Shown here: positions 17,967 through 26,021 of the stretch, piece by piece
How the letters are laid out: each line of letters starts with the position of its first letter
Position numbering within the stretch: the first letter of the stretch is position 1
DNA from: JAXMAR01 sp046350295
GTDB taxonomy: Bacteria > Planctomycetota > Planctomycetia > Gemmatales > Gemmataceae
Reading direction: 5' to 3'
Assembly (NCBI GenBank): GCA_046350295.1
Contig: JAXMAR010000003.1
Span: forward strand, 186,001-250,000
Length of the DNA: 64,000 nucleotides
Position numbers and translations under genes: made by a program
The notes under the pieces: model-generated
The model's input: the letters and a program-made list of their open reading frames with translations, nothing else
The model's database searches: none
What the model was told of the DNA's origin: nothing

Positions 17967-18695
17967 ATGCGCCCGCGCTTGCTTTTGATCGGCCTTGTCG
18001 GCCTGGGCGGCTGTCTCGGCGAGGAGCAGACGCTCCTGGTCGGCGGCAATCCGTTCAACCAGCCGGCGCAGCTTGCCCCGGTTACCCGCTCCAGCTACGC
18101 TCCCGCGGGCAAGGAGGTCGCCCTCAAGGTCGACCAGGCCGGCCAGAAGATCGCCATCAACAATCCGCAGCTCGGCTTCCATCCGGTCTTCGCCACCATC
18201 GGCTCGCCGCGCCTGGAGATCTTCCATGCCGAGGCGGCGATCCCCAACGAGAAGGACAGCAAGCTCGCTCCTCCCGCGCCCGTCGTCTACATCACGGAGG
18301 GGCTGGTCAAGCGCTGCGCCAACGACCTGGAGCTGAGCGCCGTCCTCAGTTACGAGCTGGGCCGCATCGTCGCCGAGCGCGACGCCAAGGTGAGCCCCGC
18401 GGTGCGCAATCCCGAGCGGCCGCTGCCCATCCGCGTGCCGGTCGGCGACAGCGGCCGCGGCGGGCCGGACCTGACCGCGGTCGCCGAGATCGGCAAATTC
18501 GAGAAGCAGCATCCGAAGTCCGTGAAGACCATCACGCCGCCCGACCCCGCGAAGATCGCCGCGAAGCTGCTCGAACGCGCCGGCCTGCCGCCGGCGACGC
18601 TCGAGACGGTGGATGCGCTCCTCAAGGAGGCGGACAGCAATGCCGCCCTTGAGCGCCAGATCAAGGGGGGCGTGCCGACGTGGAGCCCGGAGTGA
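17967..18695 (+). CDS. Lipoprotein resembling an inactivated M48 peptidase
   Basis: 242 residues. A lipobox is visible (LVGLGGC, Cys16), so it is likely a lipoprotein. The segment VVYITEGLVKRCANDLELSA then VLSYELGRIVAERD (about 106-139) follows the pattern of M48 metallopeptidases around their HExxH zinc motif. Here that motif reads Y129-E-L-G-R133, so both zinc-binding histidines are absent. Remaining regions are low in similarity to anything I know. If the relationship is real it is a non-catalytic paralogue. Confidence 0.65.
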   Translation: MRPRLLLIGLVGLGGCLGEEQTLLVGGNPFNQPAQLAPVTRSSYAPAGKEVALKVDQAGQKIAINNPQLGFHPVFATIGSPRLEIFHAEAAIPNEKDSKLAPPAPVVYITEGLVKRCANDLELSAVLSYELGRIVAERDAKVSPAVRNPERPLPIRVPVGDSGRGGPDLTAVAEIGKFEKQHPKSVKTITPPDPAKIAAKLLERAGLPPATLETVDALLKEADSNAALERQIKGGVPTWSPE

Positions 18696-18726
18696 GTCGC
18701 GCCGACATCCGCCGCGGATCGCGCGG

Positions 18727-18755
18727 ATGAACGCGGATCAGAAGGCCGCTACAAT
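18727..18755 (+). promoter_or_regulatory. Possible promoter of aroB with little or no leader
   Basis: TACAAT at 18750-18755 with a weak ATGAAC -35 box 17 bp upstream. The aroB ATG is only seven bases after the -10 element, where transcription would start. Confidence 0.35.
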
Positions 18756-18761
18756 GGCGGC

Positions 18762-19856
18762 ATGGCCATCGATCTACGCGTCAATCTCGGACCACGCAGC
18801 TACGATCTTGTTTTTCATCATGCGGCGCTGGATCAAGTGGGCGCGTTCGCCCGGGCCCGGTCGCGTGGCACGTCGTCTCTCGTCATCGCCGATGAGAACG
18901 TAAAGCTTATCGCTGCGACCGTCGCCTCGTCTCTGGAGAAGGAAGGCTTTCGCGCCCCGCTTGTCACCCGCCCGCCCGGGGAAGCACAGAAATCCCTTTC
19001 CGTCGCCGCTCGCCTTTATGACACGTTGATCGATCTTCCAGCCGACCGCCGCACCCTTATCGTCGCGGTTGGCGGCGGCGTGATCGGCGACCTGGCCGGT
19101 TTCGTCGCCGCCACCTACGCCCGCGGTTTGCCCCTGCTCATGGTCCCGACCACGCTTCTCGCCATGGTCGACAGCTCCATCGGCGGCAAGGTCGCCGTCA
19201 ACCATCCGCGCGGCAAGAACATGATCGGCGTCTTTCATCAGCCGGTCGGCGTCTGGATCGATTTCGCCGCGCTCGATACGCTCCCCGACCGCGAGTTCCG
19301 GAGCGGCCTCGCCGAGATCGTCAAGTACGGCGTCATCCTCGATCCAGCGCTCTTCGCGTACCTGGAGGAGAACGCGGCCGCGATTCTGCGGCGCGACCCC
19401 GTGGCGATTGCCCACATCGTCACGCGCTGTTGCCAGCTCAAGGCCCAGGTCGTCGAGCAGGACGAGCGCGAGGAGACCGGCGTCCGCGCCATCCTCAACT
19501 ACGGGCACACGTTCGCTCACGCCTTCGAGACCGCCGCGAGCTACGGCGCCTGGCTGCACGGCGAGGCGGTGGCGGCCGGGATGGTGTGCGCCAGCCGCTT
19601 GGCCGAGCGGCAGGGCCTTGTTCCTTCAGCGGTGACGCAGCGGCAGATCGCCTTGCTCAGCGCCTTCTCGCTGCCGACCGGCATACCGGCGTGGGATGCC
19701 GCTGGGTTGATCGCGACCATGCGGACCGACAAGAAATCGGTCGCGGGCAAGATGCGCTTCATCCTGCCGACGCGCATCGGCGAGGTGACGCTCGTTGAGG
19801 ACATCGCCGAGGACCACGTGCGCGCCGTGCTGGGCGAGTCCACGGTCCCCGTCTAG
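18762..19856 (+). CDS. aroB: 3-dehydroquinate synthase
   Basis: 364 residues, normal length. It converts DAHP to 3-dehydroquinate in the shikimate pathway. NAD-binding GGGVIGDLAGFVAATYARG and the following VPTTLLAMVDSSIGGK and NMIGVFHQP blocks are fully conserved, as are the zinc-ligand regions (EIVKYGVI, LNYGHTFAHA, HGEAVAAGM). No clear Shine-Dalgarno sequence precedes the ATG. It is the first gene of a plus-strand run leading to the lipoate genes and tmk, although lipB-like has its own promoter. Confidence 0.95.
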   Translation: MAIDLRVNLGPRSYDLVFHHAALDQVGAFARARSRGTSSLVIADENVKLIAATVASSLEKEGFRAPLVTRPPGEAQKSLSVAARLYDTLIDLPADRRTLIVAVGGGVIGDLAGFVAATYARGLPLLMVPTTLLAMVDSSIGGKVAVNHPRGKNMIGVFHQPVGVWIDFAALDTLPDREFRSGLAEIVKYGVILDPALFAYLEENAAAILRRDPVAIAHIVTRCCQLKAQVVEQDEREETGVRAILNYGHTFAHAFETAASYGAWLHGEAVAAGMVCASRLAERQGLVPSAVTQRQIALLSAFSLPTGIPAWDAAGLIATMRTDKKSVAGKMRFILPTRIGEVTLVEDIAEDHVRAVLGESTVPV

Positions 19857-19905
19857 AGCCCTCGCGGCGTCATGTCCCCGACCGTCGCACGACCCTGCCG
19901 CTCCG

Positions 19906-19934
19906 TTGCAAACCCCACCGGCCCTGCTACACTA
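19906..19934 (+). promoter_or_regulatory. Sigma-70-like promoter for the lipoate-related run
   Basis: TTGCAA (19906-19911), 17-bp spacer, TACACT (19929-19934), about 55 bp before the LipB-like start. Confidence 0.55.
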
Positions 19935-19989
19935 ACTACGGAAACCAAGCGCACGGCCTCATCGCGAGGCCGGTTCTTTTTTCACACGC

Positions 19990-20757
19990 ATGGACCTTGC
20001 CGATTACCTCCTGCCCGACTCCTGGCCGACCGACCCCGATGGGCCGGCCCTCTCGGCCTATTTGCTCGGCATCATCGGCTTCGACGACGCGCAGCGTCTC
20101 CAGCGCAAGCTCCATTTCGACGTCACAGGTGGGCGCGATCAGGCCGCTCTGGTCCTGTGCGAGCATCCGCCGCTGATCACCGTCGGCCGCCACGGCAGCG
20201 CCCGCCACATCCACCTGGCGCCGCGCGATCTCTACGAGCGCGGCTGGTCGATCCGCTGGGTCAAGCGCGGCGGCGGCTGCTGGCTGCACTTGCCGGGGCA
20301 GCTTTCGATCTACCTGGTGGCGCCGCTCGATGTCCTGCGGCTGTCGGTCCCCGAGTTCTCGTCGCGCCTGTCCGAGGCGATCCGCCGCGTGCTCGCCGAC
20401 TTCAGCGTGCGCGGCCCGGTTAGCACCTTACCCGGCGGGGTCGCCGTCAACAGCCGGCTCGTCGCCAACCTCGGCTTCGCCGTGCACGACTGGGCCACGA
20501 CCTTCGGCGCCTGTTTCAACCTGCGCCCGGACCTCGACCCGTATCACCTGGTCCGCAGTTACCCGGCGCCGGAGCAGGCGATGACGTCGCTCGAGCGCGA
20601 GCGCCGCGGTCCGGTGCGGCCGGCGCTGGTACGGCAGCGGCTGCTCGAGCACCTGGTCGCTCTGTTCGGTTTCTCGCGTGTCTCGCTGTTCACGGCCCAC
20701 CCGCTGCTCGAGAACGCGCGGCGTTGCGATAATGTCCCGGTCCGCGTTTCCTCATGA
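19990..20757 (+). CDS. LipB-like acyltransferase-fold protein lacking the Cys/Lys pair
   Basis: 255 residues, biotin/lipoate A/B ligase fold of the octanoyltransferase (LipB) type: TVGRHG (65-69), KRGGGCWLHLPGQL (92-105) and FGACFNLRPDL (172-182) match LipB blocks in order. Aligning with E. coli LipB from memory, RKIAAIG corresponds to RLVANLG (156-162), so the catalytic Lys is Leu157. The PCG catalytic Cys corresponds to Tyr191 in LVRSYPAPEQAMTSL. Cys175, in the HGLALN-equivalent block, could be an alternative nucleophile. It sits 12 bp before lipA. Either a non-catalytic partner or an enzyme with a relocated nucleophile. Confidence 0.75.
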   Translation: MDLADYLLPDSWPTDPDGPALSAYLLGIIGFDDAQRLQRKLHFDVTGGRDQAALVLCEHPPLITVGRHGSARHIHLAPRDLYERGWSIRWVKRGGGCWLHLPGQLSIYLVAPLDVLRLSVPEFSSRLSEAIRRVLADFSVRGPVSTLPGGVAVNSRLVANLGFAVHDWATTFGACFNLRPDLDPYHLVRSYPAPEQAMTSLERERRGPVRPALVRQRLLEHLVALFGFSRVSLFTAHPLLENARRCDNVPVRVSS

Positions 20758-20769
20758 CGGGTCGCGCCG

Positions 20770-21678
20770 ATGCAAGCCTTGCCACTCGTCGAAACATCCG
20801 TCGCTCACGCTTCCGGCTCTGAGGGGCCGCAACGCCGACTGCCGCCGTGGCTGAAGCGGCCCCTCCCCGTCGGCAACGAGAACTTCTTCACACACCACCT
20901 TCTCCGCGAACTGCGTTTGGAGACGGTCTGCGAGAACGCTCGCTGTCCCAACCGGCCGGAATGCTACTCGCGGCGGACGGCGACCTTCATGATCCTCGGC
21001 GCCGTCTGCACCCGCCCGTGCGGCTTCTGCTCGGTGCCGCGCGGCGATCCCGAGGCGCTCGAGGACGACGAGCCGGAGCGCGTCGCCGAAGCCGCCCATC
21101 GCCTCGGCCTCAAGCACGTCGTCATCACCAGCGTCACGCGCGATGATCTGCCCGATGGCGGCGCCGATCACTTCTATCGCTGCGTCATCGCCGTGCGCGA
21201 GCGGACCGGGGCCGCGGTCGAGGTGCTCACGCCCGATTTCCTCGGCGACTATCGCGCCATCGAGCGCGTCCTGGAAGCGCGGCCGGAGGTCTTCAACCAC
21301 AACACCGAGACCGTGCCGCGTTTCTACAAGAAGGTGCGCGGGCGGGCGGAATACCAACGCAGCCTCGACTTGCTCGCGCGCGTGAAGCGACGCTCACCGG
21401 AAACGACGACCAAGAGCGGCCTGATCCTTGGTTTGGGCGAGACGCGCGAGGAACTGCTGCACACGCTCGCCGACCTGCGCTCGGTCGACTGCGACATGCT
21501 GACGCTGGGGCAGTACCTGACGCCGACGCTCAAGCACATCCCGGTCGCCCGCTATCTCCCGCCCGAGGAGTTCGACGAATTGGCCGTCGTCGCTCGCAAG
21601 CTGGGCTTCAAGCACGTGGCGAGCGGGCCGTTCGTCCGCTCCAGTTACCACGCGGACGAGATGGTCGCCCATGCGTAG
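20770..21678 (+). CDS. lipA: Lipoyl synthase
   Basis: 302 residues. It inserts two sulfurs into protein-bound octanoyl groups, using radical SAM chemistry. Both iron-sulfur motifs are present: the auxiliary cluster CENARCPNRPEC (about 56-67) and the radical SAM CTRPCGFC (about 82-89). FNHNTETVPR and VASGPFVRSSYHADE near the C-terminus are standard; the terminal RSSY serine ligand is intact. The first ~20 residues (SVAHASGSEGP) are encoded by a sequence identical to one arm of an intergenic palindromic repeat at 41089-41112, so the conserved protein really begins near RLPPWLKRPLP. Confidence 0.95.
   Translation: MQALPLVETSVAHASGSEGPQRRLPPWLKRPLPVGNENFFTHHLLRELRLETVCENARCPNRPECYSRRTATFMILGAVCTRPCGFCSVPRGDPEALEDDEPERVAEAAHRLGLKHVVITSVTRDDLPDGGADHFYRCVIAVRERTGAAVEVLTPDFLGDYRAIERVLEARPEVFNHNTETVPRFYKKVRGRAEYQRSLDLLARVKRRSPETTTKSGLILGLGETREELLHTLADLRSVDCDMLTLGQYLTPTLKHIPVARYLPPEEFDELAVVARKLGFKHVASGPFVRSSYHADEMVAHA
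20799..20821. repeat. Half of a dispersed palindromic repeat inside lipA
   Basis: These 23 bases (core tcgctcacgcttccggctct) are identical to the right arm of the hairpin at 41050-41111. In lipA they are read in frame as part of the non-conserved N-terminus. Confidence 0.75.
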
Positions 21679-21901
21679 GCCGATCGTCATGCCCGATCTG
21701 GGACCGGGCGACGTGACCTTCAACCTCTGGCTGGTCGGCCCCGGCCAGAAGGTGTACGAAGGGGATCGCGTCGCCGAGGTCCTGCTGGACGCCGCGACGC
21801 TGGATGTGCTCAGCCCCGCGGACGGCAAGGTCGCCGAGACGCTGGCGCGTCCCGGCGCGACGGTCGTCTCCGGTGAAACGCTGGGCTACGTAGACGCGTA
21901 G
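21671..21901 (+). CDS. Stand-alone lipoyl/biotinyl-like domain without acceptor lysine
   Basis: 76 residues, a complete lipoyl-type barrel by pattern (MPDLGPGDVTFNLWLVGPGQ, then SPADGKVAETLARPGATV). In 2-oxoacid dehydrogenase E2 domains the hairpin reads ETDKA with the modified Lys; here it is LLDAATLDV, so Ala41 occupies the lysine position and no Lys is in the turn. It overlaps the lipA stop by eight bases, implying translational coupling. It cannot be lipoylated at the usual site, so it may be a scaffold, a substrate-mimic regulator of LipA or the LipB-like protein, or a decayed E2 fragment. Confidence 0.75.
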   Translation: MRRPIVMPDLGPGDVTFNLWLVGPGQKVYEGDRVAEVLLDAATLDVLSPADGKVAETLARPGATVVSGETLGYVDA

Positions 21902-21930
21902 CGGAACCGACCTCCGACCCTGACCCTGAA

Positions 21931-22560
21931 ATGCCCCTCTTTCTCTCCCTGGACGGCATCGACGGCGCCGGCAAGTCTACCCAGTGCCGACTCCTCGCTG
22001 ACTGGCTGCGCGGCCAGGGACACGAGGTGGTCGAGTGCGCCGACCCCGGCGGCACCCCGGTCGGCGACGAGCTGCGCCACATCCTCCTCAACCATCGCTT
22101 GCACTTGTCGCTGCCATGCGAAGCGCTCCTCTTCATGGCCAGCCGGGCCCAGCTCGTGGCCGATGTTATTCGTCCGGCCCTCGATTCCGGCAAGAGCGTC
22201 GTCTGCGACCGTTTCCTCCTCGCCAACGTCGTCTACCAGGGGCACGCGGGAGGCCTCGATCCCGAGGAGCTTTGGCGTGTCGGCCGCCTTGCCACCGGCG
22301 GGCTGGCGCCGGACCTGACCATCGTTCTCGACTTGCCGCTCGAAGGCGCCGGCCGGCGGCGCAAGGCGCAGGCCGATCGGCTGGAAAGCCGGGACACCGA
22401 CTATCACGAGCGCGTACGCCAAGGGTTTCTAGAGGAGGCGCGACGCCGGCCGGAGAAGATCATCGTCGTGGACGCCTCCGGGGCCGCGGAGCGGGCGCAC
22501 GAGATGATTCGCAACGAGCTGACGCGCCGCTGGGGAAAGATGTCGGATCGACTGGGCTGA
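21931..22560 (+). CDS. tmk: Thymidylate kinase
   Basis: 209 residues, normal length. It phosphorylates dTMP to dTDP. P-loop LDGIDGAGKSTQCRLLADWL lies near residue 6-25; the DR motif is CDRFLLANVVYQGHAGG; the lid region is Arg-rich (EGAGRRRKAQADRLESRD). Last gene of the lipoate-related run (29 bp after the lipoyl-like gene) and immediately outside the left end of the integrative element. Confidence 0.93.
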   Translation: MPLFLSLDGIDGAGKSTQCRLLADWLRGQGHEVVECADPGGTPVGDELRHILLNHRLHLSLPCEALLFMASRAQLVADVIRPALDSGKSVVCDRFLLANVVYQGHAGGLDPEELWRVGRLATGGLAPDLTIVLDLPLEGAGRRRKAQADRLESRDTDYHERVRQGFLEEARRRPEKIIVVDASGAAERAHEMIRNELTRRWGKMSDRLG

Positions 22561-22618
22561 ACACGGACAACCGGCACGCGTCAAAAACGCGCCGGCGCGA
22601 GTAGAAGGACGTTCCGAG

Positions 22619-22660
22619 TGGGCGCTACTGGATTCGAACCAGTGACCCCCTGCGTGTCGA
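22619..22660. repeat. Left attachment site (attL) of the integrative element
   Basis: Forty-two bases identical to 29439-29480, corresponding to the 3' part of the tRNA-Val gene from the anticodon loop to the acceptor end. Identity stops abruptly at both edges. This is the displaced 3' fragment expected after integration into a tRNA gene. Confidence 0.88.
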
Positions 22661-23195
22661 ACGCTTTGGCAAGCAAGGCCGAAAAGCCAGGAAAACCCTT
22701 GTAATAATCGCATTTTCGAGGTATCGCACTTCACTTGCAAGCACTTTCCAGGACAAGAATTTGCTTCCGAGCAGACGCGGTACGCTTACGCGTGAATTCG
22801 TGATTATTTCCAGGGTTTTTCGCTCTTCGCCGCGATCCCGCGAAGGAGACGGCGAAAGATGCGTGCGGTACATACCGCACCGGGAAAGTGTAAAGATACG
22901 GGCGAGGGGAGCGTCTACAAAAGTGACAACGGCATGTCAATCTTCACGGAAAGAGCGTGAGGGAAACGCGACGTAACACAAAGAAAAGGTAATATTACGC
23001 GCGTGGCGGAAAGCTGCTCGGAGAAACGCCGCGTAGCGATGTAAAGAGCGAGCGGCATCGCGGCGAAACGGAGAGTGAGCCGACGCTGTAAAGGAACGAG
23101 GTGCAAGAGCGGGGAGAGCGGGACACTGGCGAGGGCCTCCATCGTCGCGTGCCATGGTGCGGTCCTCCCCGCCGTGCGCGTCGATGCAGGCCCCT
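22661..23195. other. Non-coding left end of the element
   Basis: 535 bp without a credible gene. It is richer in A/T than its surroundings and contains ggtacgctta at 22779-22788 (also at 29400-29409 by the other end) and the palindrome at 22863-22880. Short open frames here are Arg-rich and unsupported. Confidence 0.6.
22863..22880. promoter_or_regulatory. Palindromic candidate operator
   Basis: gtgcggta and taccgcac are perfect inverted arms separated by two bases. The same core (tgcggta..taccgca) occurs upstream of the integrase at 29344-29362, suggesting one element-encoded protein binds both ends. Confidence 0.5.
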
Positions 23196-25010
23196 TTAGA
23201 GCGTGTCGCCGGACGCCTCCTCAGCGGGCGAGCCGAATTCTTTTGGCGAGGAGACATCGCCACCATCGCCACCATCGCCATTCGTCGGCTGTGGCGATGG
23301 TGGCGATAGTGGTGATGTTTCGCCGTAGAAAAATTCGGCGGTAGGACGCGCGACCCAACGAATCCCCGCCGCCGTGTCTCCCGCGTGATCGAGGAATAGA
23401 CCGTCAACCACCCTGCGTCTGTGGCGGCGAAGATGGTACCCAAGCGACTTCCCTTCCAGCTTCCCGGCCAGTGACACAATGCTGTCACAAAGATCGCCGT
23501 TCTCCCGTTCCTTGGCCAGTTCGACCCACTCCGAGGCGGTCTTTCCTTGCCCGTGAGGATCGAGGCGTTTGATCGCGTGGAGAAACCCTCGCAGAGAGAC
23601 GGCGGAGCGGTCGGCATGCTGTTGAAGCCGCACGCGTGTCTCGGCTGGGTCAGACAGACCGAGCCAGACGAGCGGGGCCCGCACAGCGGCTGACCAGCCC
23701 TCAAAACTGCCCCACCCTTTCAACTCCTCAATGGGTCGCCCGGCTGCCGCGTAGCCCCGCAGGATCGTGAGAGCCGCCGACTGGAGCTTGCGCCGTTGCC
23801 GTCGCACGTGCTCCCTGATGTCGGCGTGGCGGAAGTTGTGCCGATCTTCCGGGCGTTCCTCCCCGGACTCCAAACGAATGTGGCAGATGCGGCGGGCCAG
23901 ATCGCCGCTTGGATCGACGTTGTTGCCGGTGGCGAACCAGGTGATGTACAGCGGCACTTCAACCATCCGGTTCGAGCCGAGAGAGCGATCCTTCCACACT
24001 GTCGCGGTCAGAGCCGCTTCCAGAGACGCGTTGCCGAACCGACCTGACACGTTATCGAAGCTGACGAGCCGCTCCCCGTGGAGAGCCATCGAAGTGATTC
24101 GCTTGCGCAGCTCCTCTTCCTCTGTTGGGTAGGTCGTTATTGCCAACGTCTTGCCCGTCAGAATGAGCGACACGAGATCGAGCAGCAATCCCTTGCCGGC
24201 GCCGCGAACGTTGGCATCAACGAGAAACAAGGGGGCCGGGCCGGAGTAGGAAAAGCGAGTCAGCGGCGTGAGCAACGCGGCCAAAAACGCAGACTTGTGG
24301 ATGTCTCGCTCGAAAGGGAAATCTCTCACGACTTCCAGGAGCAATTCAGCAGCAGCCCTCGCCTCCTCCAGCGAGGGGGCGTCCGGTACGACTGGCGGCT
24401 TGCCTGCGGGCATGAGCACCAAGCCTGTCCTTTCATCGTAGCCACGCTCAAGAAGGATCGTGCTATCGGTCCGGAGCGCCGGGTACTCAATGACGCACTC
24501 CAGGCGACGAATGCCGTCCCAGCGGCCACGCGCGAGGACGGCGTTGACGGACCAAACGGGCGGATGGGCGTCGTCCTTCTTAAGCTCCCCGGCGTTGGAA
24601 ACCGTTTGCCGTTTGAACGCGACGTTCTTTGTCATGAGCTCCCGCAATGTGTGTTGCGAGAGCGGATCAATCCTCGGAGGCAGTGACGCTGCCATGTCAC
24701 TGTCTGACCCCGAAGCCCTGTCGATGACAATACGCACAAGCGACCCGCCCCTTTGAAACAGGTCCGGGTCCGCAGCCAACGCCTTCACCACGTCATCGTT
24801 GAGTGCATGTTCCTCATGCGAGAGGAGGACCTCGGGCCGGGCGTCTTTCGGCTTGCCGTTCTTCGAGGGCGAGGGTCTCGCTCTCTTGCGCTTGGCGTCA
24901 GCGGCGGGCGCCTTCTCGCTCGGCGCCTCCGCGTTCGTCGAGGCGCCGACGTCAGCCATCTCCTTTCGTGTCGCCGCTCTCGCCTTCTCCCGCAAGTCAT
25001 TCCTGTCCAC
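23196..25010 (-). CDS. Primase/helicase-like ATPase of the element
   Basis: 604 residues from a GTG at 25010, chosen because a perfect aaggagg lies six bases upstream. The N-terminus is Lys/Ala-rich. The ATPase core has a Walker-A-like RGAGKG at 269-274 (VDANVRGAGKGLLLDL), a hydrophobic strand ending in SFDN (Walker-B-like), and an ITWFATGNNVD block with an arginine-rich continuation (RICHIRLESGEERPE). This order resembles the helicase part of phage and plasmid primase-helicase proteins. Probably replicates the excised element; the C-terminal tail is low-complexity (Ser/Pro/Gly). It overlaps the upstream small gene by 14 bases. Confidence 0.75.
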   Translation of the reverse strand: MDRNDLREKARAATRKEMADVGASTNAEAPSEKAPAADAKRKRARPSPSKNGKPKDARPEVLLSHEEHALNDDVVKALAADPDLFQRGGSLVRIVIDRASGSDSDMAASLPPRIDPLSQHTLRELMTKNVAFKRQTVSNAGELKKDDAHPPVWSVNAVLARGRWDGIRRLECVIEYPALRTDSTILLERGYDERTGLVLMPAGKPPVVPDAPSLEEARAAAELLLEVVRDFPFERDIHKSAFLAALLTPLTRFSYSGPAPLFLVDANVRGAGKGLLLDLVSLILTGKTLAITTYPTEEEELRKRITSMALHGERLVSFDNVSGRFGNASLEAALTATVWKDRSLGSNRMVEVPLYITWFATGNNVDPSGDLARRICHIRLESGEERPEDRHNFRHADIREHVRRQRRKLQSAALTILRGYAAAGRPIEELKGWGSFEGWSAAVRAPLVWLGLSDPAETRVRLQQHADRSAVSLRGFLHAIKRLDPHGQGKTASEWVELAKERENGDLCDSIVSLAGKLEGKSLGYHLRRHRRRVVDGLFLDHAGDTAAGIRWVARPTAEFFYGETSPLSPPSPQPTNGDGGDGGDVSSPKEFGSPAEEASGDTL

Positions 25011-25218
25011 GGAGGGCCTCCTTTGCCACTGAGACCGCGACGGCGATAATGTCGTCGCCGAGCAGGTCAAGCAACTCCCGCCGCTTCCGTTCGCGTGCCT
25101 TGTGAGCCGCGTACTCCTTGGCGCCCATGTAGAGAGCCGGGTAACGCTCGCGGGGCCAGCGATCTTCCGTGGCTTGGGGAGTGGGATTGAAAGCGGAGGG
25201 GTGGGGCGGTACGATCAT
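24997..25218 (-). CDS. Unknown small element protein
   Basis: 73 residues from the ATG at 25218. Helical, with a basic stretch (YAAHKARERKRRELLDLLGD). It overlaps the start of the primase/helicase gene, so the two are probably translationally coupled. It may be an accessory to replication (loader or DNA-binding); no family recognised. Confidence 0.65.
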   Translation of the reverse strand: MIVPPHPSAFNPTPQATEDRWPRERYPALYMGAKEYAAHKARERKRRELLDLLGDDIIAVAVSVAKEALRGQE

Positions 25219-25283
25219 GGGAACTCCGTTTTGGATACGCGGTCGGCGGTGGAACCTCCCGCCGGCCGCGACTTTTTCTCGGC

Positions 25284-26021
25284 TCAGTCCAGCTTCGAAG
25301 GGGGCGGATTTCCAAGGGTGTCTAACCCCGCCTCGCCTCCTCTGCGCAATTCCTGGGGCATCCTGAACGCTCGATCTTCGGCCGCAACGGCGTTTGTCGT
25401 CGTAGCGGCCTCCTTTGACTCCAGCCTGCCCCGACGGCGCAAGACAGCGTAGATCGTCGGACGGGAGAGGCTCAGCGTGTAAGCGATGCGAGCAATGGGC
25501 GCTCCTTCCTCGTGAAGCTTCAACACGCAACGCTCTTTCTCCGTCGTGACGCGGAACCTCCGGCCCGGCTTGCTTCCACCCCAGGTCTTTCCTCTCGCCC
25601 TCGCGGCGTCCTGGCCCGCCTTCACCCGTACCGCCCGCATCTCGGTCTCGTATTGCGCCACGCTCGCGATGACGTGGGCGAGCAACCGGCCGGCCGCCGT
25701 CGACAGGTCCAGGCCCTCGCGGAGACTGACCAGGCCGATGCCTCGCTCCTCGAGTTCGGCGAACAGAGCCGACAGCCCGCTTGCCGTCCGCCCCAAGCGG
25801 TCGAGACTCCAACAGACGATGCGGCTGATCAACCCGTCACGCACGAACGCCAGAAGAGCCTCCATGCCGGGCCGCTTCATCGACTTCCCCGAGAAGGTGT
25901 CTTCGAACCAACGGACTTCTCCGTCGATGCTGCTGGCGTAGCGAGCCAGGTCGGGGACCTGGCTCGCCTGGGATTGGTCCTTCGTTGAAACGCGGATGTA
26001 GATCGCGGTCACTTTCGGCAT
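25284..26021 (-). CDS. Serine recombinase (resolvase/invertase family)
   Basis: 245 residues from the ATG at 26021, preceded by aaaggatg. The catalytic domain is complete: YIRVSTKDQ with Arg10 and the nucleophile Ser12, then CWSLDRLGRTASGLSALF and a long helix beginning RLLAHVIASVAQYE. The C-terminal helix-turn-helix (APIARIAYTLSLSRPTIYAVL) is typical of Hin/Pin-type small recombinases. A second recombinase beside a tyrosine integrase suggests inversion or multimer resolution; inverted target sites are not obvious within the element. Confidence 0.9.
   Translation of the reverse strand: MPKVTAIYIRVSTKDQSQASQVPDLARYASSIDGEVRWFEDTFSGKSMKRPGMEALLAFVRDGLISRIVCWSLDRLGRTASGLSALFAELEERGIGLVSLREGLDLSTAAGRLLAHVIASVAQYETEMRAVRVKAGQDAARARGKTWGGSKPGRRFRVTTEKERCVLKLHEEGAPIARIAYTLSLSRPTIYAVLRRRGRLESKEAATTTNAVAAEDRAFRMPQELRRGGEAGLDTLGNPPPSKLD

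Noticed and set aside
22619..22700. A second tRNA gene at the left end of the element
   Set aside because: Only the 3' part is present; the sequence diverges in the anticodon loop, so it is an attachment site.
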